Assembly: GCA_017474385.1 (NCBI GenBank)
Contig: JAFVHU010000138.1
Location: 1 to 64,000, forward strand
DNA length: 64,000 nucleotides
Direction: 5' to 3'
Source of the DNA: Afipia sp.
Lineage (GTDB): Bacteria; Pseudomonadota; Alphaproteobacteria; Rhizobiales; Xanthobacteraceae
Below, one piece after another: positions 9,235-17,958 of the stretch. The notes beneath the pieces are model-generated. The model saw only the letters and a program-made list of their open reading frames with translations, did no database searches and was not told the DNA's origin. The translations under genes were made by a program, and so were the position numbers. How positions within the stretch are numbered: the first letter of the stretch is position 1; each line of letters starts with the position of its first letter.

Positions 9235-9960
9235 ATGAATGTTGAGCGGCAAGCGGAGGGGCTGTTGATCGCGCGAGAAATCCGCCATAGTTCTGCGAGG
9301 CTGGCTTTTCAGGATCGCGCGTTGTTCCATCTCCCTTTCATATCCCGCACCGTTGCAATCACGGCGTTTGCGTTCGGAGTTGCGTTCGCGGCGCAGTCCG
9401 CGTCCGCCATGCAGCTCACGCCGCTGCAGAGCGAACTCTACACATCGGTGTCGACCAGTCCGCCGACGGCGGAGACCATGACGGTCTGCTATGGATTCGT
9501 GTGCCGCCGCCGTATCGAGCTTGATTTCACGGCGGCGGACCGCAAGGCGCTCAGCCAGATCATCGCGGCGGGCAAGGCCTCCGCGATGACTGAGCGCGCC
9601 GCGATCCAGAAGGTGGTGATGTGGTTCGACCGCAAGGTCGGCCCGACCCTCGGCACCACCACGCGTATCGCCCGCGCCGATATCCGCAGCGGGGCAGATG
9701 CCAGGAATTTCGATTGCTGGGATTCGACCCGCAACGTGTCGAGCCTGCTGCTGGTGCTGCAGGAATGGGGCCTGCTGAAGCACCACACCGTCGGCAATCC
9801 ACGCTATCGCGGCAATATCCTCGCGATGCAGTTGCCGCACAACACAGCCGTGATCGTTGAAAAGCAAAGCCGGATGGAGTGGGCCGTCGACATGTGGACG
9901 ACCAAATATCTTCAGCCGCCCGACGTCATGCTCGTCGAGCAGTGGCTGAAGGAAGATTGA
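9235..9960 (+). CDS. exported protein of unknown function, possible transglutaminase-like fold
   Basis: Protein of 241 residues with a hydrophobic export signal (about residues 37-58, ending AQSASA) after a long polar leader; a TTG about 29 codons downstream of the ATG at 9235 would give a more usual signal peptide. The mature part has Cys in NFDCWDSTRN, His in QLPHNTAVIVE and Asp in WAVDMWTTKYLQPP, in that order. This is the Cys-His-Asp order seen in bacterial transglutaminase-like cysteine proteinases. I do not recognise the family firmly, so enzyme activity is a suggestion only. It follows putR by 7 bp, but a shared role is not evident. Confidence 0.6.
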   Translation: MNVERQAEGLLIAREIRHSSARLAFQDRALFHLPFISRTVAITAFAFGVAFAAQSASAMQLTPLQSELYTSVSTSPPTAETMTVCYGFVCRRRIELDFTAADRKALSQIIAAGKASAMTERAAIQKVVMWFDRKVGPTLGTTTRIARADIRSGADARNFDCWDSTRNVSSLLLVLQEWGLLKHHTVGNPRYRGNILAMQLPHNTAVIVEKQSRMEWAVDMWTTKYLQPPDVMLVEQWLKED

Positions 9961-9988
9961 GCCGCGTAGTTGCTCTCATGCACCGAGC

Positions 9989-10070
9989 GTCATGCGCGGG
10001 CTTGACCCGCGCATCCATCTTCTTCAAGAAATTTCTCAAGATGGATTGCCGGGTCGAGCCCGGCAATGAC
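9989..10070. repeat. intergenic palindromic repeat, family R1 (copy 2)
   Basis: It has the same inverted blocks as the repeat at 5531-5616 (GTCATGCGCGGGCTTGACCC and CCGGGTCGAGCCCGGCAATG), separated by a spacer in which AGATGGATT is kept. It again lies between convergent genes. Confidence 0.85.
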
Positions 10071-10092
10071 GATTAAGTTCCTCGCGTCGCAA

Positions 10093-11646
10093 TCACGCCT
10101 GCGCTGGCGTCTTCTTGACCTTCGCCCAGTACTTGTCGCGCAGATGCCGCTTCACCAGCTTGCCGGTCGGCGTGCGCGGCAGTTCGGCCTCGAAGTCCAC
10201 GCTCTTCGGACACTTGATCGGCGACAGATGCTGGCGGCAGAACAGGATCAGCTCTGCTTCGAGTTCCTTGCCCGCGCGTGACATGTCGTGGGGCTGCACC
10301 ACGGCCTTGACCTCTTCGCCCATTTCCTCGTTCGGAACGCCGAACACCGCGACGTCCGCCACCGCCGGATGCGAGATCATCACGTCCTCGGTTTCCTGCG
10401 GGTAGATATTCACCCCGCCGGAGATGATCATGTAGGCCTTGCGGTCGGTGAGATAGAGAAAGCCGTCGTTGTCGAGGTATCCGACGTCGCCGAGCGTCGA
10501 CCAGCCGCGGTCATTGTAGGCACGCTGCGTCTTGTCGGTGTCGTTGTGATAGGCAAACGCGGGTCCGCCGGCGAAATACACCGTACCGGTTTCACCCACC
10601 GGCAGTTCGTGTCCGTCGTCATCGAGAATCCTGATCTCGCCGACCACCGCGCGGCCAACGGTGCCGCGATGCGCCAGCCAATCCTTCGAGGTGGAGACCG
10701 TGACGCCGTTGCCTTCAGAACCGGCGTAATACTCGATCAGGATCGGTCCCCACCAGTCGATCATCTTCGCCTTGACGTCGGCGGGGCAGGGCGCTGCGGC
10801 GTGCACCGCGCCTTTCAGCGTTGAGGTGTCGTATTTGGTGCGCACGTCGTCCGGCAGCTTGAGCATGCGCACGAACATCGTCGGCACGAGTTGAGACTGC
10901 GTTGCCTTGTGCTTTTCGACCAGCCGCAGGAATTCTTCGGCGTCGAACGATTCCATGATGATCGAGGTGCCGCCGAGCGCGCCGCACATCATGTTGAAGC
11001 GCAGCGGAGCCGCGTGATAAAGCGGCGCGGGCGACAGATACACGCTGGTCTCATTCATGCCGCACATGGTCGCGCACAACAGCTTGAGCAGCGGATTGGG
11101 CACCAGGATGGACGGCTCGGTCAGCGGGCGCTTGATGCCTTTCGGCCGTCCCGTGGTGCCCGACGAATAGAGCATGTCGTAACCGGCGGATTCGTCGGCG
11201 ATCGGTGTTGCGGGCTGCGTTGCCAGCGCGTCGTCCCATGACTTGAAGCCGCCCTGCGCCGCGCCGGTGATGAAAAAATGCGGCGTGCCGGGCGCGTCGC
11301 TGAGCAGCGGCGCGATCGATCCGATGCATTTCGGCGAGGTGATGACGACCTGCGCGCCGCAATCCTTGACGATGTAGGCGATCTCGTCCGCGGTAAGATA
11401 GCGGCTGATGGCGGTGTAATAGAGCCCGCTGCGCTGCGCTGCCCAGCAGATCTCCATGAACGCGATGGTATTTTCCATCAGCAGCGCGATGTGATCGCCC
11501 TGCTTTAATCCGAGTGAACGGAACAGATGCGCGCCCTGGTTGGAGCGGCGGTCGAGATTGCGGTAGGTGATGGCGTCGCCGCTGCTTGCCATCTGGTAGG
11601 CGATCTTGTCGGGTGTCGACTGGGCGTGAATCGATGGATGAGACAT
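10093..11646 (-). CDS. AMP-forming acyl-CoA synthetase
   Basis: Member of the acyl-activating superfamily, 517 residues. It shows the phosphate-binding motif MLYSSGTTGRPKGIKRP, the downstream segment YYAGSEGNG, the hinge region YLTDRKAYMIISGGVNIYPQ and the C-terminal catalytic lysine region RTPTGKLVKRHL. It would form an acyl-adenylate and then the CoA thioester of a carboxylic acid. The A5-type segment YYAGSEG differs from the usual YG-TE and is often seen in synthetases for large or branched acids. The start at 11646 is preceded by AGGGAG. It lies 149 bp downstream of the thiolase, with a terminator between them, so it probably has its own promoter. Confidence 0.85.
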   Translation of the reverse strand: MSHPSIHAQSTPDKIAYQMASSGDAITYRNLDRRSNQGAHLFRSLGLKQGDHIALLMENTIAFMEICWAAQRSGLYYTAISRYLTADEIAYIVKDCGAQVVITSPKCIGSIAPLLSDAPGTPHFFITGAAQGGFKSWDDALATQPATPIADESAGYDMLYSSGTTGRPKGIKRPLTEPSILVPNPLLKLLCATMCGMNETSVYLSPAPLYHAAPLRFNMMCGALGGTSIIMESFDAEEFLRLVEKHKATQSQLVPTMFVRMLKLPDDVRTKYDTSTLKGAVHAAAPCPADVKAKMIDWWGPILIEYYAGSEGNGVTVSTSKDWLAHRGTVGRAVVGEIRILDDDGHELPVGETGTVYFAGGPAFAYHNDTDKTQRAYNDRGWSTLGDVGYLDNDGFLYLTDRKAYMIISGGVNIYPQETEDVMISHPAVADVAVFGVPNEEMGEEVKAVVQPHDMSRAGKELEAELILFCRQHLSPIKCPKSVDFEAELPRTPTGKLVKRHLRDKYWAKVKKTPAQA

Positions 11647-11752
11647 AGAACTCCCTGGGCGTTTCCTCGGTGTTACGATGCTCCGGCGGCTTGTGCCGCT
11701 CGTTGGTTGAGCTTTGAAAAGTCCGGCGCGGCGGTTGATGTATCGCCGGCAC

Positions 11753-11779
11753 AAAAAAGGGCGGGTAATGAACCCGCCC
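11753..11779 (-). terminator. rho-independent terminator of the thiolase gene
   Basis: Read on the minus strand, a GGGCGGGT-TCATT-ACCCGCCC hairpin is followed by six T. It begins 17 bp after the thiolase stop codon. Confidence 0.85.
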
Positions 11780-11795
11780 CTTTCAAAAGCCGTTG

Positions 11796-12968
11796 TTACA
11801 GCCGCTCGATGATGGTGACGTTGGCCATGCCGCCGCCTTCGCACATGGTCTGGAGACCGTAGCGCTTGTTGCGCTGCTTCAGTGCGTTGACCAGCGTCGT
11901 CATCAGCTTGGTGCCGGAGCCGCCGAGCGGATGACCGAGCGCGATGGCGCCGCCATTGACGTTGAGCCGCGACGGATCGGCGCCGGTGTCCTTGAGCCAT
12001 GCGGTCGGTACCGAAGCGAAGGCTTCGTTGACTTCGAACAGATCGATGTCGTCGATCTTCATGCCGGCCTTCTTCAGCGCGCGGTGGGTCGCGGGCAATG
12101 GCGCTTCCAGCATGATGACCGGATCGCCGCCGATCATGGTCATGTGATGGATGCGCGCCAGCGGTGCGATGCCGAGCGCCTTGAGGCCGCGCTCGTTCAC
12201 AACCATGACGCCGGACGCGCCGTCGCAGATCTGGCTGGCGCTGGCGGCAGTGAGCTTGCCGCCTTCCGCAATGGTCTTGACGCCGCGGATGCCCTCGATG
12301 GTCGCATCGAAGCGGATGCCTTCATCGATGCTGTGGATGTCAGAGGAGCCGTCTTCGCGCGTGAACTTGAGCGGAACGATTTCGTCCTTGAAAGCGCCGG
12401 CCTGCGTGGCGGCAATCGCCTTCTGGTGGCTCTGGTAGGAGTACTGGTCGAGATCTTCCTTCGCGAGGCCGTACTTCTCCGCCATCATTTCAGCGCCGGT
12501 GAACTGGCTGAACTGGATATTCGGATACTGCTTCTGGATGTTCGGGCTGTAATAGTTGCCGAAGCCGTTCTTCGCGGCCAGCGTGGCCGGAAGTCCCATC
12601 GGCACGCGGGTCATGCCTTCGACGCCTGCGGCGATCACGATGTCCATCGAGCCGGCCATCACCGCCTGTGCGGCGAAATGCAGTGCCTGCTGCGACGAAC
12701 CGCACTGGCGGTCGACCGAGGTGCCGGGAACGCTTTCCGGAAGCTTCGAGGCCATCACCGCGTTGCGGGCGACGTTGTTCGACTGCTCGCCGGCCTGCAT
12801 GACGCAGCCCATAATAACGTCTTCGATCTGGGCGGGGTCAACACCGGTGCGGTCCACCAGCGAATCCAGCACTGAAGCGGCGAGATCGACCGGATGCCAG
12901 CCTGCGAGGCGGCCTCCCTTGCGTCCCCCTGCGGTGCGGGCGGTGGCGACGATATAGGCTTCAGCCAT
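11796..12968 (-). CDS. acetyl-CoA acyltransferase (thiolase)
   Basis: Thiolase of 390 residues with all three active-site elements: nucleophilic Cys in VDRQCGSSQQAL, the His in GGAIALGHPLGGSG and the second Cys in TMCEGGGM. It would cleave a 3-ketoacyl-CoA with CoA. Start at 12968, preceded by AGGGAG. It is divergent from the TetR gene and from the catabolic genes behind it, and probably supplies the last beta-oxidation step for that island. The typical length and complete motifs argue for an active degradative thiolase; chain-length preference cannot be read. Confidence 0.92.
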   Translation of the reverse strand: MAEAYIVATARTAGGRKGGRLAGWHPVDLAASVLDSLVDRTGVDPAQIEDVIMGCVMQAGEQSNNVARNAVMASKLPESVPGTSVDRQCGSSQQALHFAAQAVMAGSMDIVIAAGVEGMTRVPMGLPATLAAKNGFGNYYSPNIQKQYPNIQFSQFTGAEMMAEKYGLAKEDLDQYSYQSHQKAIAATQAGAFKDEIVPLKFTREDGSSDIHSIDEGIRFDATIEGIRGVKTIAEGGKLTAASASQICDGASGVMVVNERGLKALGIAPLARIHHMTMIGGDPVIMLEAPLPATHRALKKAGMKIDDIDLFEVNEAFASVPTAWLKDTGADPSRLNVNGGAIALGHPLGGSGTKLMTTLVNALKQRNKRYGLQTMCEGGGMANVTIIERL

Positions 12969-13029
12969 GGTGGTGCTCCCTGATGGATTGTTTTCGGTTG
13001 GGCGCGATAAAAGCACGGCGCGAGATTTA

Positions 13030-13043
13030 GTCAATCGGTCAAT
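13030..13043. promoter_or_regulatory. candidate regulator site between thiolase and tetR
   Basis: The direct repeat GTCAATCGGTCAAT (two GTCAAT units, eight bp period) lies in the 138-bp divergent region, 62 bp before the thiolase start. It could be a site for the adjacent TetR-family protein, but most TetR operators are inverted repeats, so support is weak. Confidence 0.3.
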
Positions 13044-13106
13044 TAACTCTTGAGCGCGGCCCGATCATCAGGTTAGCTGGTGGCCCATAATGTCCCGAGA
13101 CCGCGC

Positions 13107-13829
13107 ATGTCACCGACCCTGATCGCCAAAAAGCTGCGCCGGCCGCCATCGAAGCAGGTTCCCGAAAAGGAAGCCGCGCCGATGAATGCGACGGCTGCGA
13201 AATTGCTGGTGGCCGCCGGCGATCTGATGATCGAACGGAACTCGACCGAGGTGTCGCTGAGCGAGATCGCGCAGAAGTCCGGCGTGAACGCGGCACTGGT
13301 GAAGTATCACTTCGGCAACAAGGATGGTCTGCTGCTGGCGCTGCTGGCGCGCGATGCCGCCGCGGAAATGACCAATCTCGCTTTCGTGCTCGATCAGCCG
13401 ATCTCTCCGACGGAGAAGATGCGGCGGCACATCGCCGGCATCATCAATGCCTATTACCGGGTGCCGTATCTGAGCCGGCTGATCCATCTGCTGCTGCATC
13501 AGGGCAGCGAAGCGACCTCAAAAGAAGTCCATCGCTTTTTCATCGACCCGCTGTTCGGCTTTGTGCGCGGGCTGCTTGAGCAGGGCGTCGCCGCGGGTGA
13601 ATTCCGCAAGGTCGATCCGGCGCTGTTCTACATCAGCCTCAACGGCGCCTGCGACAATCTGTTCTACGGCCGCCAGATGAATGCGCGCTTCCTCGGGGCT
13701 GGCGGCATCACCGACGAAGTCAGGCGTCAATACATCCGGCACATGACAACGCTGTTCCTCGGCGGATTGCTGACGGACAAGGCTGCCATGTCGATCGACA
13801 CGGAAGGATCGTCGGCCGGCAAGAGATGA
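13107..13829 (+). CDS. TetR-family transcriptional regulator
   Basis: Protein of 240 residues. A basic N-terminal tail of about 30 residues precedes the TetR helix-turn-helix (about residues 29-72: LLVAAGDLMIERNSTEVSLS, EIAQKSGVNAALVKYHFGNK), followed by an all-helical ligand domain. The ATG at 13107 is chosen; a GTG at 13080 and an ATG at 13182 are alternatives, and the last would remove the basic tail. Divergent from the thiolase and 76 bp upstream of the racemase gene, it probably controls the acyl-CoA island in response to an acyl-CoA. Confidence 0.85.
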   Translation: MSPTLIAKKLRRPPSKQVPEKEAAPMNATAAKLLVAAGDLMIERNSTEVSLSEIAQKSGVNAALVKYHFGNKDGLLLALLARDAAAEMTNLAFVLDQPISPTEKMRRHIAGIINAYYRVPYLSRLIHLLLHQGSEATSKEVHRFFIDPLFGFVRGLLEQGVAAGEFRKVDPALFYISLNGACDNLFYGRQMNARFLGAGGITDEVRRQYIRHMTTLFLGGLLTDKAAMSIDTEGSSAGKR

Positions 13830-13905
13830 TAGAATTCTGTCAGTAAAAAAGCGGCGTTGATATCCGGCGCGCAAACAAGAAGACGTGAGTTCGGGAGAGA
13901 AACAG

Positions 13906-15030
13906 ATGAAGGATCGTTCGGCGGCAACAGGTCCGCTGCGTGGCGTGCGTGTCATCGAGTTCGCGGGCATCGGGCCAGGTCCATTCGCATCGATGCTGTT
14001 GTCCGACATGGGCGCGGATGTCGTGTCGATCGCGCGGCCCGGACAGGGCAAGCGCGATGTGCGGGACTTCGTCAATCGCGGCCGCCGTGTCATCGAACTC
14101 GATCTGAAAAATCCGGCTCACATCGCACAGGCGCTCGATCTGATTGCATCAGCGGATGTGCTGATCGAAGGTTTCCGGCCGCAGGTGATGGAGCGGCTCG
14201 GTCTCGGACCGGACGTGGTGCTCAAGCGCAATCCGAGGCTGGTCTACGGCCGAATGACCGGCTGGGGTCAGGAAGGACCGCTGGCGCAGGCCGCGGGTCA
14301 TGACATCAATTATATCGCCATCACCGGCGCGCTCGATTCATTCCGCGCCGCCAACGGTGAAACCGTCTCACCGCTGAATCTTGTCGGCGATTACGGCGGC
14401 GGCGCGATGTATCTCGTCGTCGGCGTGCTCGCGGGCGTGATCGAGGCGCGAACTTCGGGCAAAGGCCAGGTCGTCGATGCGGCCATGTGCGACGGCGTCT
14501 CCAGCATGCTGACCATGTTCCACAGCATGAAGGCGACCGGACGCTGGACCGATCAGCCGCGCACCAACCTGCTCGACGGCGGCGCGCCGTTCTATCGCAC
14601 CTACGAGTGCAAGGACGGCGGCTTCATGGCGATCGGTGCGCTCGAGCCGCAGTTCTATGCGGAGCTGCGCAAGCTCGCTGGGCTCGATGAGGATTGTTAC
14701 GACGCGCAGATGAACCGCAAGGGCTGGCCGAACCTGCACGAGAAAATGACCGCGCTGTTCAAGAGCAAGACGCGCGACGAATGGGCCGCGATTCTGGAAG
14801 GCTCGGACGCCTGCGCCGCGGCCGTGCGCGGACTGTTCGATGCGCCGACCCATCCGCATCTCGCTGCGCGCCAGACATTCGTCAATGTCGATGGTCACGT
14901 GCAGCCTGCGCCCGCGCCGCGTTTCTCGCGCACACCGTCAAACATTCAGGGATCACCGGCGGTGCCGCCGATCGATGCCGCCGAAATTCTTTCGCAGTGG
15001 TCGCAACCGGCCGCCGCGAAAGCATCCTGA
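13906..15030 (+). CDS. alpha-methylacyl-CoA racemase (CaiB/BaiF family)
   Basis: Class III CoA-transferase-fold protein of 374 residues. It has the signature of the racemase branch: His near residue 132 in AAGHDINYIA and Asp near residue 162 in LNLVGDYGGGAM, thirty residues apart as in the mycobacterial racemase MCR (His126, Asp156). Such enzymes interconvert (R)- and (S)-2-methylacyl-CoA so that the S form can enter beta-oxidation. The start at 13906 is preceded by GGGAGAG. It lies between tetR (76 bp) and the HSD10-like gene (48 bp). A true formyl- or carnitine-CoA transferase would carry an Asp nucleophile elsewhere, so racemase is favoured. Confidence 0.85.
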   Translation: MKDRSAATGPLRGVRVIEFAGIGPGPFASMLLSDMGADVVSIARPGQGKRDVRDFVNRGRRVIELDLKNPAHIAQALDLIASADVLIEGFRPQVMERLGLGPDVVLKRNPRLVYGRMTGWGQEGPLAQAAGHDINYIAITGALDSFRAANGETVSPLNLVGDYGGGAMYLVVGVLAGVIEARTSGKGQVVDAAMCDGVSSMLTMFHSMKATGRWTDQPRTNLLDGGAPFYRTYECKDGGFMAIGALEPQFYAELRKLAGLDEDCYDAQMNRKGWPNLHEKMTALFKSKTRDEWAAILEGSDACAAAVRGLFDAPTHPHLAARQTFVNVDGHVQPAPAPRFSRTPSNIQGSPAVPPIDAAEILSQWSQPAAAKAS

Positions 15031-15078
15031 AGTCATCACGACTTTACAGCATTTCACACCAAAGCAGGAAAACGACTT

Positions 15079-15837
15079 ATGCAGCTCAAGGATGTTTCAG
15101 TACTCATCACCGGCGGCGGTTCAGGTTTGGGCGCGGCAACGGCACGCGCGATGGCCGCAAAGGGCGCGAGGGTCGCCGTCATCGACATGAACAAGGACGG
15201 CGCGGAAGCCGTCGCCAAGGAGATCAAGGGCCTCGCGCTGGTCGGCGACGTGTCGGAAGAGGCACCGGTCAAGGAAGCCATTGCGAAGGCCGAAGCCGCA
15301 CACGGCACCATCCGCGTGCTGGTGAACTGCGCCGGTATCGGCGGCGCGGTGAAGACCGTCGGCAAGAACGGTGCCTATCCGCTCGATCACTTCTCGCGCA
15401 TCATCAAGGTCAACCTGATCGGTTCGTTCAACTGCATCCGTCTCGTTGCCGAGCGCATGCAGACCGCGCCGCCGATCGGCGAGGAGCGTGGCGTCTGCAT
15501 CAACACCGCGAGCGTCGCCGCCTTTGACGGCCAGATCGGCCAGGCGGCGTATTCGGCATCGAAGGGCGGCATCGTCGGTCTGACGCTGCCGGTCGCACGC
15601 GATCTTGCTTCGCTCAACATTCGCGTCATGACCATCGCGCCGGGCCTGTTCCTGACGCCGTTGCTGATGGGCCTGTCGGAAGAAGCCCAGAAGAGCCTTG
15701 GCGCGCAGGTGCCACATCCGGCGCGTCTCGGCGATCCGAGCGAGTACGCCCAGCTTGCTGTCGCCATCGTCGAGAACCCGATGCTGAACGGTGAAACCAT
15801 CCGTCTCGACGGCGCGATCCGCATGGCGCCGCGATAG
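15079..15837 (+). CDS. short-chain dehydrogenase, 3-hydroxyacyl-CoA dehydrogenase type II (HSD17B10-like)
   Basis: SDR enzyme of 252 residues with the NAD-binding [10 protein letters not shown] near residue 12, the NCAG motif, the catalytic Ser in [14 protein letters not shown] and the Tyr-Lys pair in AAYSASKGG. The segment [20 protein letters not shown] and the ending [15 protein letters not shown] are typical of the HSD10 group. That group oxidises 3-hydroxyacyl-CoA and 2-methyl-3-hydroxybutyryl-CoA. Following a racemase gene, it supports a role in methyl-branched acyl-CoA oxidation. Confidence 0.88.
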   Translation: MQLKDVSVLITGGGSGLGAATARAMAAKGARVAVIDMNKDGAEAVAKEIKGLALVGDVSEEAPVKEAIAKAEAAHGTIRVLVNCAGIGGAVKTVGKNGAYPLDHFSRIIKVNLIGSFNCIRLVAERMQTAPPIGEERGVCINTASVAAFDGQIGQAAYSASKGGIVGLTLPVARDLASLNIRVMTIAPGLFLTPLLMGLSEEAQKSLGAQVPHPARLGDPSEYAQLAVAIVENPMLNGETIRLDGAIRMAPR

Positions 15838-15843
15838 CACGAA

Positions 15844-15956
15844 GCGTCGCCCTTCGAGGCCGCCGCTTTGCGACGGCACGTCAGGGTGACGAACGCGCGT
15901 TATGCGTCATCCTGAGGTACGAGCCGCCTTTTGCGGTGAGCCTCGAAGGGTGATGC
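15844..15956. repeat. intergenic palindromic repeat, family R6
   Basis: Inverted ends GCGTCGCCCTTCGAGGC (15844-15860) and GCCTCGAAGGGTGATGC (15940-15956) enclose two smaller dyads. It separates the HSD10-like gene from the next operon, whose promoter must lie in or just after it. Repeats of this CTTCGAGGC type are common in Bradyrhizobium relatives (recollection, not searched). Confidence 0.75.
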
Positions 15957-16023
15957 AAGCTCTGACCGGCGAGGGGCGGCATAACAAAAATGCCCCCGCC
16001 GTTTTCCTCGGGAGGAAGCTGCG

Positions 16024-17928
16024 ATGAGTGCGAGTTTCGCTGGTTCGGGTCTTGCCGAAAAGAACGTGGCGATAGCGCCGCAGAAGCCGCCGTTTCGCAA
16101 GATCGACTGGTTGCCGCGCGATATCGATGTCGAGCGGCGCGCCGATGGCGTGATCGTCCTGAAATCCCGGTTTCCGCTCGATCCGTATGAGCCGCATATT
16201 CCCGCTTCTGTGGCGAAGTGGGCGGCCGCGCGTCCCGATCATGTCTGGCTGGCGCAGCGCCGCGGCCCCGAGCGGCAATGGCACAAAGTCTCCTACGGGG
16301 AAGCCAAGCGGACCATCGATGCGCTGACGCAGGCGCTGCTCGACATGAAGCTGCCGGCCGGGCGCCCGGTCGCGATCCTGAGCGGCAATTCCATCGAGCA
16401 CGCGCTGATGACACAGGCCGCGATGCAGGCGCGGATTCCGGCGGCACCGGTGTCTCCGGCGTACTCGCTGATGAGCCAGGATCACGCCAAGCTGAAGTAT
16501 CTGTTTGGTCTGGTGAAGCCTGCGGTGGTGATGGTGCAGGACGGGGTGATGTTCGAGAAGGCACTGGCCGCGCTCGATCTCGACGGCATCACGGTGATCC
16601 ATGTCGATCGTGCGCCGGCCAGCATCAAGAGTGTGGCCTATGCCGATCTCGCTGCGACGGCGGTGACCTCCGCGGTCGCGGACTCCATCGCGCAGATCAT
16701 GCCGGACAGCGTCGGCAAGTTGCTGTTTACCTCGGGCTCTACGGGAATGCCCAAGGCGGTCATCAACACGCAGAGGATGATGTGCGCCAACGCCCGCATG
16801 ATGATGCAGGTGCGGCCGCGTCCGGACGACGCGCCGGACGGAATTTATCTCGACTGGATGCCGTGGAATCACACCATGGGCGGCAATGCGTTGTTCAATG
16901 TGGCGCTGACCGAAGGCGGCACGCTGTATATCGACGACGGCCGTCCGGTGCCCGGCCAGTTCGAGGAAACGCTGCGCAACCTGCGCGAGATTTCGCCGAC
17001 CTATTACGCCAACGTCCCGGCCGGTTACGCGGCGCTGGCGGCGGTGATGGAAAAGGACGATGCGCTGTGCCGCTCGTTCTTCAAGAATCTCGGATTGCTC
17101 GCTTACGGCGGCGCGCGGCTGCCGGACGATCTTTACGATCGCTTCCAGACGCTGGCGGTGCGCACCACCGGCGAGCGCTTTGTGTTTTACACCGGCTGGG
17201 GCTCGACCGAGACCGCGCCGACATCCACCGGTACCTATTGGGACACCGAGCGCGTCGGGCTGATCGGGCTGCCGTTCCCCGGCGTCGAGTTGAAGATGGT
17301 GCCGTGCGGAGCGCAGTACGAGTTGCGATTGCGCGGCGTCAACGTGACACCGGGATATTACGGCCAGCCCGAACTGACGCAGAAGGCCTTCGATGAGGAA
17401 GGCTTCTACTGCATCGGCGACGCCGGTGTGTTCGTCGATCCGCAGGATCCTGCGCAGGGCCTGATCTTTTCGGGCCGCGTGGTGGAAGATTTCAAGCTCA
17501 CCACGGGGACATTCGTTCTGGTCGGCTCGCTGCGCACCGATGCGATTGCGGCTGCGTCGCCGGTTGTTCAGGACGCTCTGGTCGCGGGTCAGGATCGTCC
17601 CTTCATCGGACTGCTCGCGTGGCCCAATCTCGATTCCTGCCGCCGGCTGATCGAAGACATGAATGCATCGATGGATACGGTGGTGAACCATCCCAAGGTG
17701 CGCGCGCATTTGCGCGACGGATTGCTGGCGCACAACAAGGCGTGCAGCGGATCGAGCAGCCGCCGCATTGTCCGCGCGATGCTGATGGCCGAGCCGCCGT
17801 CCATCGACGGCAATGAACTCACCGACAAGGGTTACATCAACCAGCGGGCGGGGCTCGAGCGCCGCGCCGCGCTGGTGACGCAGCTTTATGCAGACCAGCC
17901 GGGACCGGACGTCATCGTTCTCGGATAA
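16024..17928 (+). CDS. feruloyl-CoA synthase-like AMP-dependent ligase
   Basis: Acyl-activating enzyme of 634 residues. It shows the phosphate-binding FTSGSTGMPKAVINTQ near residue 238, the segment LDWMPWNHTMGGN, GGTLYIDDGRPVPG, and the family-specific hinge GRVVEDFKLTTGTFVLVG. These are hallmarks of the feruloyl-CoA synthase group, which differs from ordinary acyl-CoA ligases by its longer N-terminus and LTTGT hinge. The substrate may be a hydroxycinnamate or another bulky acid; no enoyl-CoA hydratase/aldolase of the ferulate pathway is next door, so ferulate itself is doubtful. The start follows GGGAGGA. It is the first gene of a tight six-gene set ending with the dehalogenase. Confidence 0.82.
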   Translation: MSASFAGSGLAEKNVAIAPQKPPFRKIDWLPRDIDVERRADGVIVLKSRFPLDPYEPHIPASVAKWAAARPDHVWLAQRRGPERQWHKVSYGEAKRTIDALTQALLDMKLPAGRPVAILSGNSIEHALMTQAAMQARIPAAPVSPAYSLMSQDHAKLKYLFGLVKPAVVMVQDGVMFEKALAALDLDGITVIHVDRAPASIKSVAYADLAATAVTSAVADSIAQIMPDSVGKLLFTSGSTGMPKAVINTQRMMCANARMMMQVRPRPDDAPDGIYLDWMPWNHTMGGNALFNVALTEGGTLYIDDGRPVPGQFEETLRNLREISPTYYANVPAGYAALAAVMEKDDALCRSFFKNLGLLAYGGARLPDDLYDRFQTLAVRTTGERFVFYTGWGSTETAPTSTGTYWDTERVGLIGLPFPGVELKMVPCGAQYELRLRGVNVTPGYYGQPELTQKAFDEEGFYCIGDAGVFVDPQDPAQGLIFSGRVVEDFKLTTGTFVLVGSLRTDAIAAASPVVQDALVAGQDRPFIGLLAWPNLDSCRRLIEDMNASMDTVVNHPKVRAHLRDGLLAHNKACSGSSSRRIVRAMLMAEPPSIDGNELTDKGYINQRAGLERRAALVTQLYADQPGPDVIVLG

Positions 17929-17958
17929 CTTTCACGTTCACAACACGAGTCAAACCAG

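Noticed and set aside
15907-17733. Open frame of 608 codons on the minus strand across the feruloyl-CoA-synthase-like gene
   Set aside because: It is antisense to a gene with intact motifs; the product is His/Arg-rich and matches no family I know.
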